From NCBI RefSeq assembly GCF_008933155.1, contig NZ_WBVP01000018.1:1-64000 (forward strand): a DNA stretch of 64,000 nt, in the 5' to 3' direction. Of this stretch, positions 52,916-61,897 are shown piece after piece. The DNA comes from Aliivibrio finisterrensis (GTDB lineage Bacteria > Pseudomonadota > Gammaproteobacteria > Enterobacterales > Vibrionaceae). The notes under the pieces are model-generated. The model had not been told where the DNA came from, searched no databases, and worked only from the letters and a program-made list of their open reading frames with translations. Numbering within the stretch: position 1 is the stretch's first letter; every line of letters starts with the position of its first letter. A program made the translations under genes and the position numbers.

Positions 52916-54508
52916 CTATGAACCACCCAACAAAACATCAATTAAGATTTTCTTATTTTGTTCAACGGATGACATTACGTTTTCATACCCTGCGGTGTTA
53001 TTTGTTCTTTCCATTCGATGAATCACCGTCAAACATTGTTTAATGTTTTCAGGATCTTTCATCAAATTTTTACCTTTTAGCGTTAGAGTAAGCAGCATGT
53101 AGTTTAAGTCTGATGAATAAGGGTACGTTTGACCAATTTTAATCAACTGTGCTTTATTACCATCTGAAGACGTTTGTCCTCTTAGCCATTGGTAAACTTT
53201 ATTTAATTTTTGAAAATGCGTCATACCTTGCTGTAACAACTGAGGCGCATTCTTTTTTAGGTTCGCTTGATCAAATATTTTATATAGACCAACACACAGT
53301 TTTACCTCGCCTGACATTGCTAATACACCAAAAGCAGCAACACGAAACTCATCTGATGCTACTTTTCGCTCAGATAAAAAGCGGTGATAACAAGTCGTCG
53401 CTATTGCCTTGGCTTTATAACGCTTACCTTGTTTGTACAATTGACGAGCAATAAAAATATTAATATAACCCTGTAGTTCATCACGCTTATCCATCGCTAT
53501 ACGTTTTTTTAGCGTAATGATAAGTTGCCCAAAATAACGACGATACTGATCTTTATTTAAGGTCATATTTGACTTGTAAACAATGTCTGCAATATCCATG
53601 ATCATACGATTTAATGTCGTAGGATTAATACCTATATGATAAAAACGTTTCATTACCATATTATGTATTAATGCGGGTTCATTATTTTCAATGATAAATT
53701 TTAAATAAGAATAGAAAGCATTGTCATTTTTTGGATTATGTTCAAAAGCTTTTGCTAAAGAAGCTTGGACTTTAGATAGCTGTTTTGCTTCAGTATAAAT
53801 ATCAGCAAGCATTAAGTTTGCTTTGAATAAATACTTTTTCGAACGAAGTAAAAGCTCAAGAACAGGGATTGCTTTTGGTTTTTCTACCACATGACAATAC
53901 GCCATTAAATTCTGAGGCATTATTTCACTTTTGTCGTGACGCTGATACACTTTTTTAAAAGTTGAAAAATCTTTCGCTTTATACAACTCTTCTAGAGTCA
54001 TATTGAGTAACATTCGATTTTTATACGTTCCAGGATAAGTCTGTGCGCGCTGAATAAAAGCGGATTGAGATCCTTTGACTTCGCCCACTAACTTTTCTAT
54101 AAGTAAGGTTAAATTAAAGGATTTTTTAATTAAATCATCTATATAACCAAAATTAATTGGACTATTAACAACAAAATCAGGAAAAAGCTCTCTTGCATTA
54201 ATATCATCAACTAGTGAGTCATCATTATCAATGTCGATAATAAAAATAGGACGTTTACCAAACTTAGCTTTTTCACGAGCGTGGTTAACTATCTCACAAA
54301 TTACTTCATGATCAGCATAATGGTATTCAATAAAATAATAGTCATAAACAGGTAATTCTGAAGCTCTCATACTGACATTAAAAGAATCAGCACTCTTAAA
54401 GCCTGCTTTCTGAAAAAACTGACGGATCTGAGTACTACGCTCTCTTTTTTCAGTAAAAACCAACACATTCATTTGTGGAATGCGTCTAATTAACTCAGCA
54501 CTGCTCAT
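52916..54508 (-). CDS. Pseudo-receiver protein with TPR-like helical repeats
   Basis: This 530-residue cytoplasmic protein starts with a receiver-like fold (MNVLVFTEKRERSTQIRQFF, residues 14-33). The phospho-acceptor strand reads YDYYFIEYHYAD, so glutamate occupies the usual aspartate position and no clear phosphorylation site is seen. From about residue 160 to the end the chain is helical with TPR-like pairs (LLRSKKYLFKANLMLADIYT, KAFEHNPKNDNAFYSYLKFI, ARQLYKQGKRYKAKAIATTC). The architecture recalls VieB-like and other receiver-TPR proteins of vibrios, but I cannot name it. It may be a signalling adaptor. Confidence 0.75.
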   Translation of the reverse strand: MSSAELIRRIPQMNVLVFTEKRERSTQIRQFFQKAGFKSADSFNVSMRASELPVYDYYFIEYHYADHEVICEIVNHAREKAKFGKRPIFIIDIDNDDSLVDDINARELFPDFVVNSPINFGYIDDLIKKSFNLTLLIEKLVGEVKGSQSAFIQRAQTYPGTYKNRMLLNMTLEELYKAKDFSTFKKVYQRHDKSEIMPQNLMAYCHVVEKPKAIPVLELLLRSKKYLFKANLMLADIYTEAKQLSKVQASLAKAFEHNPKNDNAFYSYLKFIIENNEPALIHNMVMKRFYHIGINPTTLNRMIMDIADIVYKSNMTLNKDQYRRYFGQLIITLKKRIAMDKRDELQGYINIFIARQLYKQGKRYKAKAIATTCYHRFLSERKVASDEFRVAAFGVLAMSGEVKLCVGLYKIFDQANLKKNAPQLLQQGMTHFQKLNKVYQWLRGQTSSDGNKAQLIKIGQTYPYSSDLNYMLLTLTLKGKNLMKDPENIKQCLTVIHRMERTNNTAGYENVMSSVEQNKKILIDVLLGGS

Positions 54509-54625
54509 TTATCATATAACTCTAACAAAAGTAACACCAACAACATACCAACCTGTAAATATAAAAACCCTAAATTACATATAAAATCAACATACATGCA
54601 AAATAACGTGAACTAACTCACGGAA

Positions 54626-54660
54626 ATTCTGCGCTACTTTATCACAAAATAACGCAGAAT
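54626..54660. terminator. Hairpin downstream of ydiJ
   Basis: An 8-bp stem ATTCTGCG / CGCAGAAT encloses a 19-base loop nine bases after the ydiJ stop. No good T-run follows on the minus strand, so termination is uncertain. Confidence 0.35.
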
Positions 54661-54668
54661 TAAGCTAT

Positions 54669-57600
54669 TTAAATATTCGTCAATATCGCTTGTAAAGGAT
54701 GCTGCAATTGCTCTCCTTCAAAGCGCTTTACTTGACTTCGGCATGAGTACCCAGTGATCAGACAGCGCTCTTTATCTAAATTAGCTAAGTTACCTTTCCA
54801 ACTTAAATCATAAATTGCTTTTGAGCTCTCTAATTTATCCGCTTCATGTCCATAAGTACCAGCCATACCACAACAACCTACCGGGACCGTATTTAATGTT
54901 AATCCAAAATGAGTAAATATCTCTCCCCATTCCTTTTCAGCATTTGGCATTTTAGTTTTTTCAGTACAATGGGCAAATAATTGCCAAGGCCTTGTATCAA
55001 ACACCGTCGCTTTATCAAAAGAAGATAGTTTAGGATACAACCACTCATGCACTGTCAAAACTGTAAAATCACCACGGTTATCCGCCAAAATTTCATTGTA
55101 TTCATCCCGATAGCAAAGAACTAATGCAGGATCTACGCCAACCATTGGTATTTTTAATTCAGAAACTTGATTTAAAAACTCACTTGTTGTTTGAGCTGTG
55201 GTTGTAAACTGTTTTAAAAAACCTTTTACATGTTGTGCTTTACCATTTGGTTTAAATGGCAACAATATTGGCTTCAATCCAAGTCGTTGAATGAGTTCAA
55301 CAAAATCACTCACGACTCCTGCATCATAGTAACTAGTGAACGGATCTTGAACAATCAGGACATGCTTCTGACGCTCCTTTTCAGAAAAACCTTTCAATTC
55401 TTCTAGATTAAACTGAGGAATATCTTTCTTTTGACAACGCTCAGTTAACGTGGGAATCGATAGTAAAGGCATATCAACATAACCTAATGTTTTTTTCGTC
55501 AACGTTTTAGTTACTGGTTGCTTCAATACACCATTAACTACTTTAGGGATTTTAGCCATGATAGGTAGCATGGTTTCAATATTTGCAACCATGTAGTCTT
55601 TTATTGGTCTCTGGTAACGGCTGTGATAGATATTTAAAAAACGCGAACGAAAACTTGGAACATCAACTTTAATTGGACACTGACTTGCACACGCTTTACA
55701 GGCTAAGCAGCCCATCATTGCATCATGCACTTCATGCGAATAATCGTATTCTTTGTCTTTATTCATTCGATTTCGAATGCGATCAATGATTTGCTTAATT
55801 GATGGACGCTTTGTTAAAAGTTCATGTTCTAGCTCAACAGGATCAATGCCTTGCTCTGATAATTGACGTAACCATTCACGAACAAGCCCTGCTCGGCCTT
55901 TTGGAGAGTGACGACGATCTGCTGTTACTTTCATTGATGGGCACATTGGTGAGCTTGTTTCATAATTAAAGCACAAACCATTACCATTACATTCCATCGC
56001 TTGATTAAAGCTATCTCTTACTTCAATTGGAATTTGGCGGTCATAATATCCACGCTTTGTATCACTTACTTTAACTAATTCATCATTACTGTCTAACGGC
56101 GTACAGATTTTTCCCGGATTCATTTTATTGTGAGGGTCAAAAGCACTTTTCACGCGACGTAACTCAATAAATAGCTCTTCACCAAAAAACTCAGGTCCGT
56201 ATTCTGAACGAAAGCCTTTACCGTGCTCCCCCCACATTAAACCGCCGTATTTTGACACTAAAGCAACCACTTGATCTGAAATGGTATGCATTAATGCTTC
56301 TTGTTTTGGATCGCACATATCTAACGCAGGACGAACATGCAGTACCCCAGCATCAACGTGGCCAAACATCCCGTAGTTCAGCTTATGTGAATCTAATAAC
56401 GCTCTAAACTCTTGAATAAAATCAGCCAAGTTCTCTGGTGGCACACAAGTATCTTCAGCAAAGGCAACAGGCTTAGCAGCACCTTTTGTTGCGCCTAATA
56501 AACCCACGGCTTTTTTTCGCATCGTATAAATACGACCAATACTGGCAACATCTTGCGTTATTTGATAACCGATAATACCGGCAGCTTCTGATTCAATAAG
56601 TTGCTCTAACTTTGCGATAAGATCCAAAACTTGCTGTTCAACCACTTTCGGCTCCGTTCCTGCGAACTCCACCATATTTAAGCCAAGCATTTCTTTGCTT
56701 GGAACATCAGTAATTAAATCACTAACGCTATGCCAAACAATATCTTGCTTTGCAAAATTCAATACTCTTGAGTCGATGGTTTCAACAGAAAGCGCATTAG
56801 CCTCAACCATAAATGGCGCATTTCGTAATGCAGCATCAAACGTATCATATTTTACATTGATTAAGGTTCTGGCTTTTGGAATAGGCGTGATATTGACTTT
56901 AGCTTCGGTTAAAAAGGCTAATGACCCTTCTGCACCACATAACACTCGCGTTATATCGAATTGATCGGTTTCTGTATTTAATGCGTTTTTTAAATCGTAT
57001 CCCGTTAAAAAACGATTCAATGGAGGGAACTTCTCTTCTATTTTTTGACGATTTTGGCGACAAACCCCAGCAGTAACATCTAAAACAGACTGTATAGGTT
57101 CTGGCTGTTCATCATAAGTGAGCTCTGTATTTAAATACGAGCCATTAGCAAGAACGGCTGTAATTCCTAATACGTGATCGGAGGTTTTTCCATATTTAAG
57201 TGAACCTTGCCCCGATGCATCGGTATTAATCATCCCACCAATGGTTGCACGGTTACTGGTTGATAAATCAGGTGAAAAGAAAAAACCATGAGGTCGAAGT
57301 GCATCATTTAATTGATCTTTAATTAAACCGGTTTGAACTTTCGCCCAGCCTTGTTCAATATTGATCTCAAGAACGTTATTCATATGGCGTGATAAATCGA
57401 CCACAATGCCTTTTGTTAATGACTGTCCATTTGTGCCTGTTCCACCACCACGAGGAGAAAATGTGATGCTTTTATACTGTTCTTGGTTTGCTAATTTGGT
57501 TAGGCACTCAACGTCTTTAGTGGTTCTTGGCAACAATACCGCCTGTGGCAATTGTTGATAAACACTGTTGTCGGTTGATACGGCTAAACGACTCGAATAG

Positions 57601-57701
57601 GTTGTTTCGATATCACCACTAAAATCGGTTTTCTTTAATGCTTCTAAATAACCAACTACTTTGGGGTCAATAGTAGATTGGAATGGTAATACTGGTAACA
57701 T
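54669..57701 (-). CDS. ydiJ: FAD/Fe-S D-2-hydroxyglutarate dehydrogenase-type protein YdiJ
   Basis: This protein of about 1010 residues is close in length and sequence to E. coli YdiJ, a D-2-hydroxyglutarate dehydrogenase. The N-terminal FAD-binding PCMH domain has PRGGGTGTNGQSL (about 80-92) and GGMINTDASGQGS. The oxidase C-terminal domain includes GMFGHVDAGVLHVRP. A ferredoxin-type cluster motif CLACKACASQCPI follows (about residue 660), then a CCG-type domain with VGCCGMAGTYGHE. The enzyme feeds electrons to the respiratory chain, probably at the membrane face. The open frame extends to 57758, but the ATG at 57701 has AAGGAG nine bases upstream and aligns with the family start. Confidence 0.93.
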   Translation of the reverse strand: MLPVLPFQSTIDPKVVGYLEALKKTDFSGDIETTYSSRLAVSTDNSVYQQLPQAVLLPRTTKDVECLTKLANQEQYKSITFSPRGGGTGTNGQSLTKGIVVDLSRHMNNVLEINIEQGWAKVQTGLIKDQLNDALRPHGFFFSPDLSTSNRATIGGMINTDASGQGSLKYGKTSDHVLGITAVLANGSYLNTELTYDEQPEPIQSVLDVTAGVCRQNRQKIEEKFPPLNRFLTGYDLKNALNTETDQFDITRVLCGAEGSLAFLTEAKVNITPIPKARTLINVKYDTFDAALRNAPFMVEANALSVETIDSRVLNFAKQDIVWHSVSDLITDVPSKEMLGLNMVEFAGTEPKVVEQQVLDLIAKLEQLIESEAAGIIGYQITQDVASIGRIYTMRKKAVGLLGATKGAAKPVAFAEDTCVPPENLADFIQEFRALLDSHKLNYGMFGHVDAGVLHVRPALDMCDPKQEALMHTISDQVVALVSKYGGLMWGEHGKGFRSEYGPEFFGEELFIELRRVKSAFDPHNKMNPGKICTPLDSNDELVKVSDTKRGYYDRQIPIEVRDSFNQAMECNGNGLCFNYETSSPMCPSMKVTADRRHSPKGRAGLVREWLRQLSEQGIDPVELEHELLTKRPSIKQIIDRIRNRMNKDKEYDYSHEVHDAMMGCLACKACASQCPIKVDVPSFRSRFLNIYHSRYQRPIKDYMVANIETMLPIMAKIPKVVNGVLKQPVTKTLTKKTLGYVDMPLLSIPTLTERCQKKDIPQFNLEELKGFSEKERQKHVLIVQDPFTSYYDAGVVSDFVELIQRLGLKPILLPFKPNGKAQHVKGFLKQFTTTAQTTSEFLNQVSELKIPMVGVDPALVLCYRDEYNEILADNRGDFTVLTVHEWLYPKLSSFDKATVFDTRPWQLFAHCTEKTKMPNAEKEWGEIFTHFGLTLNTVPVGCCGMAGTYGHEADKLESSKAIYDLSWKGNLANLDKERCLITGYSCRSQVKRFEGEQLQHPLQAILTNI

Positions 57702-57967
57702 TGCTCCATGCTCCTTTAATCGCTGATCCTCAGCGTCATTATGTTGTTCTATACACACTTTACAACATCTCGAATGGATAAAACATCTAACCTATGCTAT
57801 ATCGGCTAAATATTTGTCTTTTTGCCTATCAGTCTTGTTTCTCATTTAAAAATAAGTAGGCAGATACACCGCGCAGACCAGTAACAGCACGCTGCTCTGG
57901 TTTGATTCTGTGGCATATTTATTGCTTGTGTAATTCATATCGCCGTAACACTTTTATAGAGAACGTT

Positions 57968-58663
57968 ATGAAACCTGCAATAAGAAAAAGCAAAACAATC
58001 ACTACTGATGATATTTTATTAACACTTTGTCGCTCAATGTCAGGCGTACTGAGTAAAGCAACTCAAAGTTCAGTGAACTATTCAGCAATGGTTCAAAAAA
58101 TCACTAAAACGAGTTTAAAGCCAGACTTTGGGTGTTTTGTTCTCTTTGATGGGGGCTTCTCTGGGTTAGTAGTAACAAACTTTACTAAAGATGCCGCACT
58201 AGAATTGTATACAAAGTATATGCGTAATATGGGCATGCCAGATGAAGAACTTGCTATTTTGCACACTTCAGATGAAGTTGGAGATGTTCTTGGTGAATTA
58301 ATGAACCAAATCGTTGGTGACTTTACAGGCCAGATCCGCAAAACATTGCAAACGACGATCTCACAAAACCAACCAAAGATGCTTTCACTAAACAAACAAG
58401 TGATCTTATCAGTTGATACTAATTTAGATCGCCCTCAAGCCCGTCGCGTTACTTTTACTACAGAAAATAATCATATCTTCTATCTTGAGCTAGCAATGGA
58501 TAAAACTGAATTTATTCAACTTGAAGAATTTGAAGAAGAAGAAGAATTTAATGCTGATGATCTTTTTGAGCAGCATAAATCAGGAAGTAATCAAAAATCA
58601 GAGAGTAAAAAGGATAGTTCTCAAGATTTTGATGATTCATTATTTGATGAGCTAGGCATTTAA
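57968..58663 (+). CDS. DUF3334-family protein (CheX-like fold possible)
   Basis: This 231-residue protein starts at MKPAIRKSKTITTDDIL. The in-frame ATG at 57902 would add 22 residues unlike the rest. The middle section DEVGDVLGELMNQIVGDFTG (about 98-117) has the E...N...G spacing of the CheC/CheX phosphatase family, and I recall the whole pattern as DUF3334. The tail is very acidic (EEFEEEEEFNADDLFEQ) and ends DDSLFDELGI. A link to chemotaxis or two-component signalling is suggested by the fold only. It is divergent from ydiJ. Confidence 0.7.
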   Translation: MKPAIRKSKTITTDDILLTLCRSMSGVLSKATQSSVNYSAMVQKITKTSLKPDFGCFVLFDGGFSGLVVTNFTKDAALELYTKYMRNMGMPDEELAILHTSDEVGDVLGELMNQIVGDFTGQIRKTLQTTISQNQPKMLSLNKQVILSVDTNLDRPQARRVTFTTENNHIFYLELAMDKTEFIQLEEFEEEEEFNADDLFEQHKSGSNQKSESKKDSSQDFDDSLFDELGI

Positions 58664-58863
58664 TTTACTCTATCGAATATATTTAGTACTAAATGTAATT
58701 GGTGTTTCTGTGTGATCGTTACTTACATAAAGCACCACCTTAGGTTCTCGTATATATCTTTCTCCTTACTAAATTCTCTTCTGCAGCTTTTGAATACCAA
58801 ATACCTTCCAAATTAAATAAGAGACAGGTAAAATAACGGCCCCGTAAAAAGTAAGGTAAATCT
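58664..58863. other. Intergenic region without recognised content
   Basis: The 200-bp AT-rich gap between the DUF3334 and DUF2786 genes shows no terminator, repeat or clear promoter. The ribosome site AAGTAAGGTAAA lies just before the ATG at 58864. Confidence 0.5.
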
Positions 58864-59553
58864 ATGTCGTCTACAAAGCAAAAGGCTCTAAAAAAGATCG
58901 CTAAATGTCTTGAACTTGGTAATTCAGCTAATGTGAATGAAGCAGCTCAAGCCATTAAGATGGCGCATCGCCTTATGCTTAAGTATGGCCTTGAAAAAGA
59001 TGACATTGAATTTATTAAGATGGGGAAAACACAAAGTACTCATCTACTTCCGAGTAACGTTGGCAGCAATATTTTAAAAATCATTCGTGGTATCAATACC
59101 CGATTTGGTGTTGAAGCGGTATTGCTAAACCATAAAGGGCTAAAAAAAGTCGAATTTATTGGTTCTGCTGATCGTGCTATTTTCGCGGCTTTTGCCTTCG
59201 ATATTGTTTACCGTGAAATGAATGAGCAAACCGGCCAGTTTAAAAATAGTTTTGCAGGCTCTGGCAAAGGACAACTCGAAGTCACTAAACGAGTGAATTC
59301 ATTTTTAGCTGGTTGGATTGAAGGCGCTCTTGAAAAATTACCCGTAATTGCACCCGATGACGAATCAGCAAACAAGATCAATGATTACATCGATAAAGAA
59401 TTTAAAAATATTGACCGTGAAACGTTTAAGCAACAACTAAAAGAAGCGATGGCGAATATTACTGCTGATTATGAGAAAGGCCTTAAAAAAGGAAGAACAA
59501 TTTCAGTTAACCGACCTGTTGCTGGAACCCAGGCTCCAAAGCTTTTAAGATAA
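58864..59553 (+). CDS. DUF2786-family protein
   Basis: This 229-residue basic protein has an N-terminal helical DUF2786 domain (residues 3-45: KQKALKKIAKCLELGNSAN, NEAAQAIKMAHRLMLKYGL). An alpha/beta region follows with VEFIGSADRAIFAAFAFDIV and a basic C-terminal helix (ANITADYEKGLKKGRTISVN). Similar proteins occur on phages, plasmids and chromosomes; no function is established. The second half resembles DUF7168-type proteins that usually follow DUF2786. No partner gene is coupled to it. Confidence 0.8.
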   Translation: MSSTKQKALKKIAKCLELGNSANVNEAAQAIKMAHRLMLKYGLEKDDIEFIKMGKTQSTHLLPSNVGSNILKIIRGINTRFGVEAVLLNHKGLKKVEFIGSADRAIFAAFAFDIVYREMNEQTGQFKNSFAGSGKGQLEVTKRVNSFLAGWIEGALEKLPVIAPDDESANKINDYIDKEFKNIDRETFKQQLKEAMANITADYEKGLKKGRTISVNRPVAGTQAPKLLR

Positions 59554-59590
59554 TACTTTAGTCGCATATTGAGTATAAAATCAAAGCACT

Positions 59591-59604
59591 TTGATTTAAA
59601 TCAA
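59591..59604 (+). promoter_or_regulatory. Perfect FNR box
   Basis: The sequence TTGATTTAAATCAA matches the FNR consensus TTGAT-N4-ATCAA exactly. Its centre at 59597.5 places a class II start near 59639, and GATACT at 59625-59630 is at the right distance for a -10. The next gene starts at 59668. Confidence 0.75.
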
Positions 59605-59667
59605 ACAACTGCCCTTGATTGCACGATACTTTAACTTTGTTAAATAAATGTATCAGGGAGCGATATT

Positions 59668-59856
59668 ATGACTTTATTAAGAAACCCTAAATGCTATACC
59701 GATGTATGTATTGATGGAAAGTGGTACCACTATGACCACTGCGGAACTAGGGTTTATATGTTAAAAGGCGGAGCCTCTGCTGAATTTGATCTAAACTCTG
59801 AACCTCTGACCGAGGGAGAGCTTATTAATCAAATCAAACAAATATCACCTTTTTAA
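59668..59856 (+). CDS. 62-residue protein of unknown function, probably FNR-controlled
   Basis: This small soluble protein has three cysteines and several aromatic residues in its first half (CYTDVCIDGKWYHYDHCGTR) and an acidic C-terminal helix (LTEGELINQIKQISPF). The GGAG ribosome site in CAGGGAGCGATATT is well placed before the ATG. The perfect FNR box 64 bases upstream suggests induction at low oxygen. The C..C...H..C-like spacing could bind a metal, which is speculation. I do not recognise a family. It is convergent with the UTRA regulator gene, 11 bases away. Confidence 0.75.
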   Translation: MTLLRNPKCYTDVCIDGKWYHYDHCGTRVYMLKGGASAEFDLNSEPLTEGELINQIKQISPF

Positions 59857-59867
59857 TGAATAAACTA

Positions 59868-60557
59868 TTACTCTATTTCAATTGTGACTAGATCATGGGA
59901 AATTCGAAGTACTTGCAATAAATAGCTGATATTTTGGTTATTTATTGCTGTTTGAGTAATAGACATTAGCATACTACCACTACTGATATTTAACGTACTT
60001 GACTCTAATTCAGTCGCTGGTGCCACTTCGACTTTCACTCTATTCTTTTGACTTTCGCACAAATAATGCACTTTTAAATACTCAGTAAGATTCGCATCTT
60101 CATCTATCATTGCTATGCTTGAAAACTGTTTTTCAGGTGCATACTGATATTGAACTGCGGCCTTTCTTCCTTCAATGGTCCACAATTTAGTCTGCATTAT
60201 TACGTATGAAAATGGCGGCAATTGTAACGTTTCTGCAATCTCTTTCGGTGCTAATACCCTTTGTGCGCTTATACTGCTTACAGCGTAATGCCATTTTTGT
60301 TTTTGGCATACCTTAGCAAAATCAGTGTCGGTTACAGGATTAAAGCTCAATGTATCTGTAGAAACGAACCAACCACGACGCTCTTCTTTATATACTTTAC
60401 CTGATAGAGCTAAATGATTGAGCGCCTCACGCAGAGTTATACGTGTGGTTGAGAAAGATTCTGCAAGCACTCTCTCTGATGGCAACTTATGTCCAGATTT
60501 TAGCATTCCACTTTCTATTTGCTCTTCTATGGCGTCTTTTATCATCAAGTATTGCAT
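59868..60557 (-). CDS. GntR-family transcription regulator with UTRA domain
   Basis: This 229-residue DNA-binding protein has an N-terminal GntR winged helix (residues 1-65: IKDAIEEQIESGMLKSGHKL, PSERVLAESFSTTRITLREA, LSGKVYKEERRGWFVS). A C-terminal UTRA effector domain follows (about 80-225) with QRVLAPKEIAETLQLP and VIMQTKLWTIEGRKAAVQYQY. UTRA domains bind small ligands such as amino sugars or fructosamines. The gene follows the CysG-like gene by 10 bases and is probably co-transcribed with it. The divergent amino-acid ABC operon starts on the other side of that gene and is a possible target. Confidence 0.88.
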   Translation of the reverse strand: MQYLMIKDAIEEQIESGMLKSGHKLPSERVLAESFSTTRITLREALNHLALSGKVYKEERRGWFVSTDTLSFNPVTDTDFAKVCQKQKWHYAVSSISAQRVLAPKEIAETLQLPPFSYVIMQTKLWTIEGRKAAVQYQYAPEKQFSSIAMIDEDANLTEYLKVHYLCESQKNRVKVEVAPATELESSTLNISSGSMLMSITQTAINNQNISYLLQVLRISHDLVTIEIE

Positions 60558-60567
60558 TTAGTCCTCC

Positions 60568-61512
60568 TTAAAGCGTTGGCACATAAATGTCACTTGATAA
60601 GTAAGCTTGTAACGTTGCATTTCGCAGTAAATGTCCCTTTTTTAATAAGATCGTGACTCGTATATTTTCCACTTCCGCTTGATGTAAGTACTCTGCAATC
60701 TCTTGCTCTGTATCGACATAAAGACGCTCTGCATCACGACGACATAATTCCACAAACTCTGAAGGGCAATCATTAAAACAAATCACCCATTCTGCTTGCT
60801 GCATTAAACGTAACGATTTTAACGTTAACATTTCTGTCTCTTGATGATATTCGATCCAATTTCGTTCAGCCTTTGTTTCGATATTCGATGATAAGTACTG
60901 TGAAAATAACTGCTCTAATTCATTTCGTGTTGTTAACTTTTCGACTTCAGGAGATCGTAAAAATGTTTCCCAAAACTTACGGCGCTCGTCAACCGTCATA
61001 AAGTGTTGCTTAATCACATTTCTCTTATCAGCACCAAAATCAGCTAACATGGCAATCTTAGAGGACAGCTGCGTTTCCATTTGCTCACGTATCATTCTTA
61101 TTAAGACTGGTGACGAACCACCACTAGATATTGCAACTTGCACACGTCCTCGATTTACCATTGATGGCGTAATGAAATCGCAATGCGGCGTATCATCGAC
61201 AACATTGACTAAAATACGAGCGTCATGTGCATCACGATAAACTTGATGATTCAACTCTGAGTTGTCTGTCGTTGCCCACACTTGAACATATGATTGTTTA
61301 GCAAGTAAATCGCTATGATAAAAACCTTTTATATAATGAATCTTATCTTCTTCAACGTAATTCATTAGGTAAGATTTAATCGAAGGGGCCACCACGGTAA
61401 TATCTGCACCTGCTTGCAATAGCATATCTATCTTTCGACACGCCACTTCCCCACCACCAATGACTAATACTGGTCGCTTTTGAATATCCATAAAAATGGG
61501 AAAATATCTCAT
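60568..61512 (-). CDS. CysG-like precorrin-2 dehydrogenase with a truncated methyltransferase part
   Basis: This 314-residue protein begins with the NAD-dependent dehydrogenase/ferrochelatase half of siroheme synthase: GGGEVACRKIDMLLQAGA (Rossmann, about 19-36), VNVVDDTPHCDFITPSMV (about 104-121) and AISSGGSSPVLIR (about 132-144). The later part, about 225-314, looks like a shortened remnant of the uroporphyrinogen methyltransferase half. EMLTLKSLRLMQQAEWVI and CRRDAERLYVD match that domain, but its VGAGPGDP loop and most of its length are missing. It may still make sirohydrochlorin or siroheme, or may have a new role. It is first in an operon with the UTRA regulator. Confidence 0.82.
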   Translation of the reverse strand: MRYFPIFMDIQKRPVLVIGGGEVACRKIDMLLQAGADITVVAPSIKSYLMNYVEEDKIHYIKGFYHSDLLAKQSYVQVWATTDNSELNHQVYRDAHDARILVNVVDDTPHCDFITPSMVNRGRVQVAISSGGSSPVLIRMIREQMETQLSSKIAMLADFGADKRNVIKQHFMTVDERRKFWETFLRSPEVEKLTTRNELEQLFSQYLSSNIETKAERNWIEYHQETEMLTLKSLRLMQQAEWVICFNDCPSEFVELCRRDAERLYVDTEQEIAEYLHQAEVENIRVTILLKKGHLLRNATLQAYLSSDIYVPTL

Positions 61513-61897
61513 TACTGCTCTTATCCTTAATTTTTATTCTCTGAGAGCACTATACCTTGCTTTCATAAAAGAAGGTATGTATTCACTATTTTGGTCATTG
61601 CTACTTAACAGATTCAAAAAATAAAATATTTAACAATATTGTTACATCTGTAGGCGCAAGGATAGATGAATTACACTAGATATTGCTTATATTGCAGCTA
61701 AATCAACTATTTTTATTCGAAAATATAGATATCTTTACCTATAATTTAGGCACCACGAGATTTCACAAATTGATAACAAGTATGTATATTTTTAAATACA
61801 GTTACTTATGAACTGAGCGACCCATTACCAAATGGCCAACACAACACAATAGATTGTGATCACCCAATTCAATTATGGATTATAAGGAAGAACACAG
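61513..61897. other. Intergenic control region of the amino-acid ABC operon
   Basis: This is a 385-bp AT-rich gap. A TATAAT at 61740-61745 with TTCGAA 18 bp upstream is a possible promoter for the binding-protein gene. No sigma-54 site, riboswitch or clear operator was recognised. The ribosome site AAGGAAGA lies before the ATG at 61898. Confidence 0.4.

Noticed and set aside
54626-54660. Hairpin after ydiJ as a finding
   Set aside because: Long loop and no T-run; may be chance in AT-rich DNA.
61513-61897. Sigma-54 promoter or riboswitch before the amino-acid ABC operon
   Set aside because: No GG-N10-GC pair in a suitable context and no known riboswitch motif.
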